Origin: Candidatus Micrarchaeota archaeon CG1_02_55_22
GTDB taxonomy: Archaea; Micrarchaeota; Micrarchaeia; Norongarragalinales; UBA97
DNA: 41,106 bases
Direction of reading: 5' to 3'
NCBI GenBank assembly: GCA_001871595.1
Contig: MNVH01000033.1
Coordinates: 1-41,106, forward strand
Positions 1-8,975 of the stretch are shown in pieces. The position numbers and the translations under genes are program-made. Under the pieces are notes generated by a model. That model had not been told where the DNA came from, ran no database searches, and was given only the letters and a program-made list of their open reading frames with translations. Numbering within the stretch: position 1 is the first letter of the stretch; every line of letters starts with the position of its first letter.

Positions 1-709
1 TGCAAAGCATGGACACGGCGATGCCTATCGCGTAGTACGTCGCGCCCTTGCGGCTGATAATCTCGTAAGCGGCCTTGCGTGTTTCTTGGTAGAGCACATC
101 AAGCTTCTTCCTATCGTATTCCGGGTAACGCTTCAAGTCGATTCCACCTATCGAGGCAGTGCTCCAAGCAGGGAAAGACGAGTCGCCGTGCTCGCCCAAT
201 ATGTATGCGTGCACGCTCGACGGGTGCAATCCGTAGTGCTTGCCGATAAGACACCTAAGGCGAGCCGTGTCGAGCGTGGTGCCCGAACCAATGACGCGCG
301 ACGGCGGGAATTTGGATAGTTTTAGCGACAAGCGCGTAAGAACGTCGACAGGGTTGGTTATTATTAGCAGGATTGTATTTGGCGCGGCCTTGGCAATCTT
401 TGGAATCATGCCCCGGAAGATGGCCGCGTTCTTCTTCGTCAAGTCCAAACGCGTTTCGCCCGGCTTCTGGTTGGCCCCGGCGCACACGACGACGATGTCC
501 GCGTCCTTGCACGCCGAGTAGTCGCTTGAGTAAGAGACTTTAGCTGCGGGAAGGAACTGGAGTCCGTGCTCTAAATCCATCGCCTCGCCCTTCGCCTTCT
601 CGCCGTTAACATCGACTAAGACGATTTCGCGGGCCACGCCCTGCAACAACAACGCGTACGCCGTAGTACTACCGACAAAACCCGCTCCGACAATCGCGAT
701 TTTAGGCAT
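1..709 (-). CDS. ldh: L-lactate dehydrogenase, C-terminus cut by window edge
   Basis: This is an NAD-dependent L-lactate dehydrogenase that interconverts pyruvate and lactate in the cytosol. The reading frame starts with ATG at 709 and stays open to the left edge, giving about 236 of the usual 310-320 residues. The Rossmann motif GAGFVGSTTAY lies at residues 8-18. The substrate loop reads GANQKPGETRLDL; Gln at the specificity position (Gln102 in LDH numbering) marks lactate rather than malate dehydrogenase, where Arg is expected. The catalytic histidine is in GEHGDS, and LDTARLR supplies the conserved Asp and Arg. The gene overlaps the end of the upstream methyltransferase by 8 nt, so the two are probably cotranscribed. 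The overall sequence is of bacterial LDH type, which suggests transfer or a fermentative lifestyle. Malate dehydrogenase is the main alternative but fits less well. Confidence 0.9.
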   Translation of the reverse strand, partial: MPKIAIVGAGFVGSTTAYALLLQGVAREIVLVDVNGEKAKGEAMDLEHGLQFLPAAKVSYSSDYSACKDADIVVVCAGANQKPGETRLDLTKKNAAIFRGMIPKIAKAAPNTILLIITNPVDVLTRLSLKLSKFPPSRVIGSGTTLDTARLRCLIGKHYGLHPSSVHAYILGEHGDSSFPAWSTASIGGIDLKRYPEYDRKKLDVLYQETRKAAYEIISRKGATYYAIGIAVSMLC

Positions 710-1595
710 GAGAAGCATAACGCGCGCCGCAATTAAAAACGCTTGCTCGCTGATTAGAAACGGTTTCCCGGCGGTAGCGGGTGAAGTGGACGGCTGCTTT
801 CTTGAGGCGCTCAAAGTCGACGGGTGAAAGTTCGTAGACGCTTGATCTTTCAAGGTATTGACTCTTTGGGTTTGACAGCCAGAATGCTTTATAGCCTGGT
901 CTGAGCCTTCCCGGGCTTGTTGTTCCAGAAAACTTGAATGTGAAAGGGAAGCCGTTGCGCTTATTCAGTTCCAGCGAACCATAACTATCGCTTTCCGGGC
1001 TCAATCTGGAATGAAAACCGAATAGCTTTAACGTGGCCAGGGTTTCAGCCATTGAAAGTACGAGTCGATTCCTCCCGGATTTGAAGAGTACCGGCATTGT
1101 CGGATTAATGTCTAAAACCGCAATTCCTCGCTGGGCCATTATCCGGTGCACTTCAGAGAGCACGCCGAGCTTGTCCGGGCAATAATTGTGCATCGCGCGA
1201 GAAAGAATAAAGTGCGCCGAGTTGTCGGCCAACGGCAGGTTGTGCGCGTCAGCGACCATCATTGCAGCGCCCGTCGAGCGTGCCTTTGCCCAATTGTCTT
1301 CCGGCTTGACGACATCCAAGCCAATGACGCGGTGCCATCCATCAGCGGCAAGCTCGGCACTCGCGTTGCCTTCTCCCGCGCCCAGTTCCACTACCGTCAG
1401 TCGGGGCGTAGTGTGGGGCGGGAAGCGCGCGTGGACTTGTTCAAGCGCATTCCGTATGTTTGCTCGTGCATACTTGTGCGGTTCAAGGCTGGCGCCCCGG
1501 TATCGCGTCATGTCTGCTGTTTCAAGATTCTTCCTGGCCCGAACTATTTCCGTGTTTTCCTTTCCACGTTCGCGCAAACGCTTGAAAAGCTTCAA
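702..1595 (-). CDS. Class I SAM-dependent methyltransferase
   Basis: A 297-residue cytosolic protein with a class I methyltransferase fold. Motif I (VVELGAGEG) lies near residues 68-76, an acidic residue ends the next strand (VIGLDVV), and DAHNLPLADNSAHFILS matches motifs II-III of the Methyltransf_11 type. The C-terminal 100 residues are not recognisable and may form a substrate lid. The substrate is unknown. The predicted start is TTG at 1595, which overlaps the nucS stop as TTGA; the same arrangement occurs at 15297-15300, which supports TTG as a used start here. It ends 8 nt inside ldh, so nucS, this gene and ldh look like one operon. Confidence 0.75.
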   Translation of the reverse strand: MKLFKRLRERGKENTEIVRARKNLETADMTRYRGASLEPHKYARANIRNALEQVHARFPPHTTPRLTVVELGAGEGNASAELAADGWHRVIGLDVVKPEDNWAKARSTGAAMMVADAHNLPLADNSAHFILSRAMHNYCPDKLGVLSEVHRIMAQRGIAVLDINPTMPVLFKSGRNRLVLSMAETLATLKLFGFHSRLSPESDSYGSLELNKRNGFPFTFKFSGTTSPGRLRPGYKAFWLSNPKSQYLERSSVYELSPVDFERLKKAAVHFTRYRRETVSNQRASVFNCGARYASHA

Positions 1596-2386
1596 GAGTA
1601 CTCGCCCAATACCTTCTGCTTCTTTTCTAGCCCGCGAATCTTCGCCGACGGGTTGCCTATCTCGTAGTCGAGCTTGAAGTACTCGAGGCCCTCCTTTTCA
1701 AGCATCGTCAAGGCGTTGGGCGTGATTTCTGGCGAGCACAATATTCCGCGCACCGTAACGCCACGCCGCTCGCGCAACTCCTTTACGTAGCGGGCGAGTT
1801 GCGTGACTGCGTCAAGCCCGGCGTTGCGGCGCTTGACCTCTATTGCCACCAAACGCTTTTGCGAATCTTCGGCGAGAATGTCTATCGCGCCTTTACGGAC
1901 GAGACTCTCCTTCTTTAACGGAATCAAGCCTTTCTCTAGCATATGCAGGTCCTGCATTATCAGGCCGGAGAGCTCGCGTTCGGTGCCGTACAACTTGAGT
2001 TGTGAGTCGTCCTGCAACGAAAAGCTTTGTGCAAATTCGACGGAGTAAAAGTAGACCTCGATTTGTTCTATTGCCTTGTTCGGCAAACGCCGCGTCGCGC
2101 GCACTATAATGCCCGTCGGTTCTTTCTTCTTAGAATTGGCGTCGAAGGCTAGTTCGCAAGAAATTTTGGCGCCGGGGCCCTGGTAGTTTATGGCGTTCAT
2201 CTTGCCGTTCTGGTGAACGAGGAACGTGCCATCGTGTTTTACGACCAACAGCCTGTCCCCCTCGGATAGTTTTGACGCAGCGCGGCCCTCGTACTTGACG
2301 CGGCACCGTCCCACGACGAGCAATAGCTTGCCGTTAGTGATGGCTTGGCTTACTGTTTCAAACGCCTCGTCAAGCTGCAGGGCCAT
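1592..2386 (-). CDS. nucS: Mismatch endonuclease NucS/EndoMS
   Basis: NucS (EndoMS) cuts mismatched or branched DNA and works with the PCNA sliding clamp in archaea. The protein is 264 residues from ATG 2386. The N-terminal dimerisation/DNA-binding domain has the family signatures VVGRCRV, YEGRA, GDRLLVVKHDGTFLVH. The C-terminal RecB-like nuclease domain has GAIDILAED then AIEVKRR, giving the expected catalytic Asp169, Glu183 and Lys185, followed by DAVTQLARYV. The extreme C-terminus contains QKVLGEY, a plausible PCNA-interacting (PIP) box. An upstream in-frame TTG at 2407 was rejected because the TATA-like box at 2410-2418 sits at the right distance for a leaderless ATG at 2386. First gene of a three-gene operon with the methyltransferase and ldh. 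Confidence 0.93.
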   Translation of the reverse strand: MALQLDEAFETVSQAITNGKLLLVVGRCRVKYEGRAASKLSEGDRLLVVKHDGTFLVHQNGKMNAINYQGPGAKISCELAFDANSKKKEPTGIIVRATRRLPNKAIEQIEVYFYSVEFAQSFSLQDDSQLKLYGTERELSGLIMQDLHMLEKGLIPLKKESLVRKGAIDILAEDSQKRLVAIEVKRRNAGLDAVTQLARYVKELRERRGVTVRGILCSPEITPNALTMLEKEGLEYFKLDYEIGNPSAKIRGLEKKQKVLGEYS

Positions 2387-2407
2387 GGTTTTGGTTAGCG
2401 TTTGCAA

Positions 2408-2420
2408 AGTATTTTAATGC
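2408..2420. promoter_or_regulatory. Central TATA box shared by nucS and the MraY/GPT-like gene
   Basis: The only AT-rich element between the divergent starts is TATTTTAAT at 2410-2418. Its centre, 2414, is exactly midway between ATG 2386 (minus) and ATG 2442 (plus), 28 nt from each. Archaeal TATA boxes lie about 24-30 nt upstream of the start site, so one box could drive two leaderless transcripts. The sequence and distances are seen; promoter function is inferred. Confidence 0.6.
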
Positions 2421-2441
2421 GCCGCCGGCAACAAGTATGTA

Positions 2442-3494
2442 ATGGTCGCCTATTCGGTTATCGTCCCGATACTCCTCTCGGCAGCCGTGTCCTTCGTTGC
2501 CGCGTTAGTCGCGACGCCGTACTTCATGCGCTTCATGCGCAACATCGGCATCACCGGCATAGACCAACAAAAACGCAACAAGCCCCAAATACCCACCAGC
2601 GGCGGAATGCCCGTTGTCTTCGCATTCTTCCTTGGTCTCATGACTTTTATTGCGCTCAACACGTTCGTCTTCGGCACGCACGCCGACTTAAACCTCCTCC
2701 TCGCCGCCGGCCTCTCGACCTTTGCAATCGCGTTAGTAGGATTTTTCGACGACTTGTACGTCAGAAAAACGCTTGTAATGAATGCGTCGGCCGCGAAAGA
2801 GTACCGCGTCGGCCTAAAGCAGTGGCAGAAACCGTTGCTAACGCTCGTCGCGGCAATACCTTTAATGGCGGTGTACGCCGGCGCCACGTCGATGACGTTC
2901 CCGTTCATCGGAGTAGTGCAATTGGGCTGGGCTTATCCGCTGTTGCTAATTCCCCTCGCAGTGGTGTGCGTGTCTAACGCGACAAACATGCTGGCCGGCC
3001 TCAACGGGCTCGAGGCCGCCTTGATGGTTCCGCCGGCACTCGTTGTAGCCTATTGGTCGTACCGGTTCTCGAACGTTGAGGGCGCGATAATCGCCGCTCT
3101 CGGCGCCGCGTCGCTCCTTGCATTCCTGTGGTTCAACTGGCATCCGTCAAGGATGCTGCCCGGAGACTCGTTGACCTACTTCAGCGGGGCGATGTTCGTT
3201 ACCGCCATTATTCTTGGAAACGTGGAAAAGCTCGGCCTCGCGCTCTTCATCCCGTGGATTATCGAGGCCTTCCTCAAGCTCCGCGGCAAGTTCGCCGTGC
3301 GTTCGTACGGAGACCTCCAGCGCGACGGCTCGATAAAAGCTCCTTACCCAAAGATTTACTCGCTCACGCACGTGGCAATGAAAATCGGGCAGAAGATGAA
3401 GCCCAAGTGGAACGAACGCCAGCTCGTGCTCTTCCTCGTCGCGCTCGAGTTCCTAGTAATCGCCTTCGCTTTTGCCATGGTTAAAGTCGGCTAG
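2442..3494 (+). CDS. MraY/WecA/GPT-family polyprenyl-phosphate GlcNAc-1-phosphate transferase
   Basis: A 350-residue membrane enzyme of glycosyltransferase family 4 (the MraY/WecA/Alg7 family). It would transfer a HexNAc-1-phosphate from a UDP-sugar to dolichyl or another polyprenyl phosphate on the cytoplasmic side, the first step of lipid-linked glycan assembly. About ten membrane segments are visible. Family motifs are KRNKPQIPTSGGMP near the N-terminus, the Mg-binding GFFDDLYVRKT, SNATNMLAGLNGLEA (the NxxNxxDGxxG region) and LPGDSLTYFSG. It probably primes glycans finished by AglB encoded downstream (AglH-like role). The start at 2442 is leaderless relative to the shared TATA box. The exact sugar cannot be read from sequence. 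Confidence 0.88.
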   Translation: MVAYSVIVPILLSAAVSFVAALVATPYFMRFMRNIGITGIDQQKRNKPQIPTSGGMPVVFAFFLGLMTFIALNTFVFGTHADLNLLLAAGLSTFAIALVGFFDDLYVRKTLVMNASAAKEYRVGLKQWQKPLLTLVAAIPLMAVYAGATSMTFPFIGVVQLGWAYPLLLIPLAVVCVSNATNMLAGLNGLEAALMVPPALVVAYWSYRFSNVEGAIIAALGAASLLAFLWFNWHPSRMLPGDSLTYFSGAMFVTAIILGNVEKLGLALFIPWIIEAFLKLRGKFAVRSYGDLQRDGSIKAPYPKIYSLTHVAMKIGQKMKPKWNERQLVLFLVALEFLVIAFAFAMVKVG

Positions 3495-3503
3495 CCCGAC
3501 AAC

Positions 3504-3512
3504 CTTTTATTT
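3504..3512 (+). promoter_or_regulatory. TATA box for the gene at 3534
   Basis: CTTTTATTT lies 22-30 nt upstream of ATG 3534, the spacing expected for a leaderless archaeal transcript. The upstream gene ends at 3494, so this small gap holds an independent promoter. Confidence 0.5.
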
Positions 3513-3533
3513 CGCTTGACTTATCTCTAGCTA

Positions 3534-4328
3534 ATGCCGATTAAAGAGTTTGAATACGTCGCTGGAAAACCCAATCCTTTCCTGGAGCACTTGCGGGCGT
3601 ACGGGGAGTACAACTCGCAGCGTCCTCCTTCGAGCGGCTATACTTCTCGTATAGTACATGCTTTGGACCGACTCGACGGGGGTCCGACGCAACGCATAGC
3701 GCATATTGATGATAAGTCTATTCGAGACGCTTTCAGGGATGCTAATAGCCCGGACTCATTGCGGCGCGCCCTGAGGCTTGTTTACAAGACGCTTGAGCCC
3801 GTACATAGGCGGAATTATCGCTTCAGTACGCATGTTCTTGTTGGCAGGTACGACCGTTTGAATGAATTCGTGGTTCAAGACGCTAGACGGCGTTCTTCTG
3901 ACGAGCCGTTGACTTATTGTGACGTAGGTTGCGGAATGCTTGCTAACGCACCCGAAACCCTGCTTACCAAAAGAAAGTTGCGGGCGAGGGGCGTGAATGT
4001 AGCGGTTCACGGCGTTGACGTGGTAGTTCCGGACGATTTCGGTGTTCTCCAGCGTTCTGCTATTGATAGCGGTGTGAAATTGTTCAAGTCTGATTACCGA
4101 ACGCGGCGGCTGCCCACTAAATACGACTACATCCGACTCGGCAACGTCGCGCAGTATCTCTTCCCAGAGGTTCTCCAGCGCGTGTTCGACAACCTCGCGG
4201 CAAGCCTCAAGCCCAATGGGCTTTTGATGGTGCACCAGCACGGTCGCAAAGGCCTACAAGTCGGAGTGTATCGCCGAGTCGAGCGCGACGGTAAAGTGTT
4301 CTTCAGGCGGGAACAGATTCCAGCCTAG
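3534..4328 (+). CDS. SAM-methyltransferase-fold protein of unknown substrate
   Basis: A 264-residue protein that looks like a divergent class I methyltransferase. TYCDVGCGMLANAPETLL near residues 127-144 resembles motif I, HGVDVVVPDD gives the acidic residue after strand 2, and YDYIRLGNVAQYL followed by FDNLAASLKPNGLLMVHQHG matches the post-I motifs and the typical LkpGG-like loop. The N-terminal 120 residues are helical and unassigned. The gene is monocistronic with its own TATA box and converges on the flippase gene; their stop codons share the palindrome CTAG at 4325-4328. The glycan context suggests, but does not show, a sugar or lipid methylation role. Confidence 0.6.
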   Translation: MPIKEFEYVAGKPNPFLEHLRAYGEYNSQRPPSSGYTSRIVHALDRLDGGPTQRIAHIDDKSIRDAFRDANSPDSLRRALRLVYKTLEPVHRRNYRFSTHVLVGRYDRLNEFVVQDARRRSSDEPLTYCDVGCGMLANAPETLLTKRKLRARGVNVAVHGVDVVVPDDFGVLQRSAIDSGVKLFKSDYRTRRLPTKYDYIRLGNVAQYLFPEVLQRVFDNLAASLKPNGLLMVHQHGRKGLQVGVYRRVERDGKVFFRREQIPA

Positions 4329-5890
4329 AGCCCTGCCTTCTTTCTTATCGCGTGCAACAGTGCGATATCGTTTTCTTCCAAGCCACCCAATAGCCAGAGC
4401 GCGGGAATGTAGACTATTGCGTAGACGAGTGCGAGGAAGCCCAATTCCCACAACGCGTGGTTGGTGATGAGTTTGTCGGCTTGGGTGAGCACGGCGAATG
4501 CTACGAGCGAGGCGGCGAGCACGCGGTAGTGGTAGTGCGAGAAGATTTGTACGCCGTACTCGCGTTTGGCAAAGATTCCGCCTACTATTCCATAGCACGC
4601 CATGGCCGCGGCCGCGCCCGCCGAGACGCCGAGGATTCCGTAGCCGGGCGCAAGGCCGTAGGAGAGCACGAGGCTTAGCACTACGCCGACGGCAATGCTG
4701 GCAAGAACGAGCAACGGTTTCTCGCGGATTTGCAGTACGATGAGAGATGGGAGGAAGAGTGCGTGGATGAAGTATCCCGCGGCGAGGAGCACAAGCGCGC
4801 TCGAGCCCGCGGCGTACGCTGGCCCGAAGAGCGCGGAGAGGAGTTGTGCCGAGTAGTATATGATTAGTATAGCGATGGGCAGTTGTCCCATTAGAGACCA
4901 TTTGGTTAAGTGGGTGAAAGTTGCCCGAGCCTCAGTTTTTTTGCCGAACACGATGAGTTTCGTCATTGCGGGGACGAAGAGCGAGAAAAGGACTATCGGG
5001 AAGAGGAACATGATGTCCGCGGTTGGAAGAACCGCGCTTAGTACGCCGACTTGCACCGCGTCAGAGTTGATGCTGAGCGCAGCCATCGCAATCCACGGGA
5101 TGAGCTGGTAGAGCACGGCCACGAGCGCGAGTGGTAAGGCAAAGTAAAGCATTTCCTTGAGTGGCGAGCGCTTGCCGTTGAAACCTAGCCCACCGGGGAA
5201 TAGTTTGTACAATAAGTAGATTGCCATTGCCGCCGCTGCGAGCGAGCCGAGTGCGAGTCCGAGCGCCGCGCCTTCAATGCCCAAGCCGAGCACGTAGAGG
5301 AAGAGCACGATGAATGCGAGGCGAGCGCCCGTTTCGACGAGGCTGCGGGTTGCAACTTCGTACTCGATTCTCCGTAAGGCGCGGAACGATGCGGCGAGAA
5401 CCATGGCTAGAACAGTAAAGGGTATGGCGAGCGCGGCGATTGCTATGAGCGGCGCCGCGTCAGGCTGGCGGAAGACTGCGTTGGCAAGCCACCCCGCGCC
5501 GAGGTAGAGCGCTATTGCAACCGCGACGCTTGCAGGCAAAGCTATACTTATAGCACGGCGAATGACTCGCTTCACGCCTTCGCGGTCACCTTTCTCCGCG
5601 CTTTTCGTAGCGAAGAAGAGGACGGCTTGGTCGAGCCCGAGGGTTGAAAGCAGGAAGGCCAGCGTGATGGTTGTTAGGGCTATGGAGAATAATCCGTAGC
5701 TGGCGGTATCGTAGCGTGCGACTACCGCGCGCGTGCCGTACTGGAATATTTTTGAGAGCACTAAACCGACTGCGGCAAAGCCTGCGCCGAGTAGTATAGT
5801 CTTGAGCCCGTCAATGCTGGTGGAATCCTTGCCCATACTATTCTGGTTAACGCTTTCAAGCCTTTTAATTAGCGTATTTCCGTCAGTCAC
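4325..5890 (-). CDS. Wzx-like lipid-linked oligosaccharide flippase
   Basis: A 521-residue protein of the polysaccharide biosynthesis/MOP (Wzx, RfbX) exporter family, with about 14 predicted membrane segments. It should flip a polyprenyl-linked glycan to the outer face of the membrane. Near residues 29-60 an amphipathic helix and a GxxxxxLSKIFQYGTR-like start of the first bundle are typical of the family. The start is GTG 5890, overlapping the aglB stop as GTGA; an ATG at 5836 would also be in frame but breaks the coupling. Directly downstream of aglB, so the glycan it flips is presumably the AglB donor (archaeal AglR-like role). Confidence 0.87.
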   Translation of the reverse strand: MTDGNTLIKRLESVNQNSMGKDSTSIDGLKTILLGAGFAAVGLVLSKIFQYGTRAVVARYDTASYGLFSIALTTITLAFLLSTLGLDQAVLFFATKSAEKGDREGVKRVIRRAISIALPASVAVAIALYLGAGWLANAVFRQPDAAPLIAIAALAIPFTVLAMVLAASFRALRRIEYEVATRSLVETGARLAFIVLFLYVLGLGIEGAALGLALGSLAAAAMAIYLLYKLFPGGLGFNGKRSPLKEMLYFALPLALVAVLYQLIPWIAMAALSINSDAVQVGVLSAVLPTADIMFLFPIVLFSLFVPAMTKLIVFGKKTEARATFTHLTKWSLMGQLPIAILIIYYSAQLLSALFGPAYAAGSSALVLLAAGYFIHALFLPSLIVLQIREKPLLVLASIAVGVVLSLVLSYGLAPGYGILGVSAGAAAAMACYGIVGGIFAKREYGVQIFSHYHYRVLAASLVAFAVLTQADKLITNHALWELGFLALVYAIVYIPALWLLGGLEENDIALLHAIRKKAGL

Positions 5891-8856
5891 GTGGATGAAT
5901 TCGTCGTTGCATTGGTGGCGTTTACCGACGAGTTGGTTTCCGGCGTTGGTGTTGTCACGGGCAAAGGCGTTGGTGCTGGCAAGGGATTGCCAGCTAGTGT
6001 TTGGGCGAGTTCAGTTTTAGATAGGTAGAAAGACGGGTCGATGCGGTATACCTTGATGAGGCCGTTGGGCGAGACGTACTCGAGCGTGGTGCCTTTGAGG
6101 TACTCGAAGAAGAATAGGCGCGCGTACGCCGAGTAGAAGACGCGGTTGTCCAGCGCGCCGTTCTGGCCGATTGCGTAGGAGAGGTCGGGGTTGATGTTGA
6201 TGAACTGGTTGTTGCCGGCGGGAACGAGGAAGCTCGTGTCCTCGTTCAAGTCGGTCTTGTCGTATGCGTCGCGCCCGAAGAGGACGAAGCGGCGCTCGTA
6301 GCCTGCTGCAAGGGTGTTCTGGTCCTGCAACAAGAGGAGCCGGTCGTTTGCAAGGCAGTACGTGGCGCCGGTGAGGCTGCTTCTAAGCGCGGGCATGTCA
6401 ACAGGCACGGCAGTTTTGGGGCATTGCCCTGTGACGGTTAAGTATTCGAAGTAGTGTTCGGCCTCGTAAGTGCTGCTGCCCGCGCCGTTCTTCCAGTCTA
6501 TCTCCGATGTTTCGGGGCATATTGGCGAAATGTCCTTGGTGCACGTTCCACTAAGAAAGACGAGCGCGCCCCATTTGGGTATGAGCTCGTTGTCGACGAG
6601 TATGTGCGTTGCCTGGTGGTACGTTGCCGTAAAGCGCAAGTTTTCGGGGTTGCCGTCGACAAAGCTGCGCGCGGTTTCGTGGTTGAATTGGGGTTGTTCG
6701 TTGCCGGGGTCGAGAACGCTCTGCGTTTCTCCGAAGAACGTCGTCCAGTGGCCGTAATCCCACCACGAGAGGACGCGGCACTTGAAGCCGTACTCTTTAA
6801 GGCACGCGTCGTCGGTGAAGCCCGGCGTCGTACTCATCCAATCATAGGCGGCGAGCCAGTCAGCGTTTATGCGTGAATACCGCAACTGCGCCATCGCGCC
6901 TTGCGGATCGCCGACAGTGGCGCCTTGAGCGAATACTACGTACAGGCCGGCTAGGAAGATGATTGCGAGGGCGGCCTTGGCTAACATGGTGCGATCCGAT
7001 TCTTTTTCGAGCGATTCGGTGAATCGGCGTGAGAAATCTAACAATAAACCGAGAATCACGGGCAAGGCGAGCGCGAGTGCTACTGCGAGGTGGAGGATGT
7101 ACTTGACTTTATTGAGCCCAATGTATGATACGGGCAGTATGATTAGCGCGAAGAACAAGGGCCCGTAGGAGAGCTTGTGTTTGGAGAGGGCGTAGTCGGT
7201 TAGTATGGCGATAATGGAGATTAGGAGGTAGAGGAATACGTCGCTAGAGGAAATGAATTTTGCTAGGAGTGCAAACTGTGAGACAAACGAGTTAACAAAC
7301 CAGAGTAGCAACGCGTCAAGCTGGTTGTTGAATACAATGACGAGCACCGCCAAGAGCGCCACGATGCCGGCAGCCGCCTTGCTTTTGTTCTGGTAGAGCG
7401 AGTGAATGCTGGCCGCGACGATGAGGAGCGTTAGCACGGGCAGCAAGAATGTGGGGTCGAGCGCGCCGAATGCACCCTTGAATATTCCCGGGTTAGTTGC
7501 ACCCTCCTCTGCTACGGTCTTGCCGAGCGCGCTAGATGCCTCGGCGAAACCGGCGGTTGCGTTGATATACGTGGTAACGCGCGACACTAGCCCGGGCGCT
7601 GCAGCCATGATTGCGGCGAAAAGGATTACTACCGCGGCCAGTACCTTCTTTCGGTCATGCTTTTCTAGTTGTCCTTCCTTTCCGAAGAACTTGTTGACTA
7701 GAATGAAGAATATCATGGGCACGGCGGCCGCAATCAGCACGAGGAGTTGCGCGGTAAAGCTGAATCCATTAGTAGTATACGCACCGAGAATAAAGTAGCC
7801 CACTATGCTGCCGACGATTATTCCCAGGTCGACCAAAGCGGTTCTGTCGTCCAGCTCGCCTCGCCAGAATACAATGAACGAGTGCAGGAAAAGGAAGAGC
7901 CCGATGACTAGCAAGGGCCAGATTGCTTGTGCCGAGCCTAGTATTGTAGTTACGGTGAAGAACGCGGCCAACGCTCCGAGGCGGAGGCTCTTGCGCTTGT
8001 TGGAAAGCCAGTACAATGAAAATAGGAGGATGGCGGAGTACAATCCGAACGGCTGGAGCTCGTTGACTCCCGCCCCGAATTTCGTCACGAGCTGGGGTGT
8101 GAACGCGAAAACGCCGGCTGCGATGACTCCGACGAAGTCGCCGTACTCTTCGCGCACGAGGATGAACGCAAGGAAACACATTAGTGCAGCGACGAGTGGC
8201 GGGTAGAATTGTGCGGTAAGCATGACTCGGTACTTGTCGAATCTGGCTCCCGTCAAAAGAGTATCCGCGTGAACCCACGACGCGGTCATATAGATTGCTT
8301 CAGGGTAGACGCGGTACGTCTTTTCAAGAGGGTAATAAACCTCAAAGCTCGATACCGGGACAGCACCGTTCTGCACTAGCATGGCGGTGACGTGGTCATA
8401 GTAGATAGGGTCGATTTCTTGGAAGCTTGTAGACCAGCCCGGCTCGAAGCGTACGTAGAACGCCAGCAGAATAATAAGTACTAGCAGTACGCGGGCAATG
8501 TTTTCTTTGGCGCTGAACGACTTGGGCGATATTTTTGGCAGCTTCGGCAGCATGTTCTCGAGCGAGAACTCAAAACCCTGCAAATACAGGCCGATTATTC
8601 CAATGAAGAGAACCAGTAAAGAGTTTGCTACCATCAATAAGGGGGAGAGCTTCATCCCGAGGAACACGAACTCGACTATCGCCATGGTGGGCGTGAGAAC
8701 GAGCCCGGAGATGAGCGCGATTATCGCTTTATCGAAGAACGAGAGCTTGACGCCGCGAAGCAGTGCGGCAGTGAATGCGGTAGCTGGAATGAATGAAAAG
8801 ATTGCGAGCTGCAGCAGGAGTCTGATGAAAAAGTCTAAAGTAGCTCCGTCTGCCAT
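5887..8856 (-). CDS. aglB: Oligosaccharyltransferase STT3/AglB
   Basis: The catalytic subunit of archaeal N-glycosylation, moving a lipid-linked glycan to Asn in N-x-S/T sequons at the outer membrane face. The protein has 989 residues. The first loop carries the metal-binding acidic pair in FQEIDPIYYDHV (about 145-156). A TIXE-type motif reads TVAE at 447-450. The hallmark WWDYG motif is at 698-702, starting the soluble extracellular domain. Two to three extra membrane segments precede the usual first segment, with a spacer to residue 118. The C-terminal tail from about 958 is Pro/Thr-rich and ends in four overlapping sequons (Asn975, 979, 982, 986). A GGAG Shine-Dalgarno (8866-8869) precedes ATG 8856. 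It forms an operon with the flippase (GTGA overlap). Confidence 0.93.
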   Translation of the reverse strand: MADGATLDFFIRLLLQLAIFSFIPATAFTAALLRGVKLSFFDKAIIALISGLVLTPTMAIVEFVFLGMKLSPLLMVANSLLVLFIGIIGLYLQGFEFSLENMLPKLPKISPKSFSAKENIARVLLVLIILLAFYVRFEPGWSTSFQEIDPIYYDHVTAMLVQNGAVPVSSFEVYYPLEKTYRVYPEAIYMTASWVHADTLLTGARFDKYRVMLTAQFYPPLVAALMCFLAFILVREEYGDFVGVIAAGVFAFTPQLVTKFGAGVNELQPFGLYSAILLFSLYWLSNKRKSLRLGALAAFFTVTTILGSAQAIWPLLVIGLFLFLHSFIVFWRGELDDRTALVDLGIIVGSIVGYFILGAYTTNGFSFTAQLLVLIAAAVPMIFFILVNKFFGKEGQLEKHDRKKVLAAVVILFAAIMAAAPGLVSRVTTYINATAGFAEASSALGKTVAEEGATNPGIFKGAFGALDPTFLLPVLTLLIVAASIHSLYQNKSKAAAGIVALLAVLVIVFNNQLDALLLWFVNSFVSQFALLAKFISSSDVFLYLLISIIAILTDYALSKHKLSYGPLFFALIILPVSYIGLNKVKYILHLAVALALALPVILGLLLDFSRRFTESLEKESDRTMLAKAALAIIFLAGLYVVFAQGATVGDPQGAMAQLRYSRINADWLAAYDWMSTTPGFTDDACLKEYGFKCRVLSWWDYGHWTTFFGETQSVLDPGNEQPQFNHETARSFVDGNPENLRFTATYHQATHILVDNELIPKWGALVFLSGTCTKDISPICPETSEIDWKNGAGSSTYEAEHYFEYLTVTGQCPKTAVPVDMPALRSSLTGATYCLANDRLLLLQDQNTLAAGYERRFVLFGRDAYDKTDLNEDTSFLVPAGNNQFININPDLSYAIGQNGALDNRVFYSAYARLFFFEYLKGTTLEYVSPNGLIKVYRIDPSFYLSKTELAQTLAGNPLPAPTPLPVTTPTPETNSSVNATNATTNSST

Positions 8857-8975
8857 TAAAATCCACTCCGCGCCAACTAACTAACCGCGCTTGATAGTCA
8901 TTCGGTCAATGCAGCTTTAAAATACTTTCACAAAGCAAAGAATACACGGGGTAAAACGGCTAAACGGTGCATTAA
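8857..8975. promoter_or_regulatory. Divergent promoter region between aglB and the ArnD-like gene
   Basis: This 119-nt gap has one clear AT box, CTTTAAAATA at 8914-8923, near the midpoint (8916) of the two start codons. It is 53-67 nt from each start, so both transcripts would carry leaders of about 30 nt. Consistent with this, aglB has GGAG at 8866-8869 and the plus-strand gene has GGTG at 8966-8969 before its GTG. No ORF is seen in the gap. Promoter use is inferred. Confidence 0.45.

Noticed and set aside
1-709. Malate dehydrogenase
   Set aside because: The substrate loop has Gln rather than Arg at the specificity position and the NQKPGETRLDL pattern of lactate dehydrogenase.
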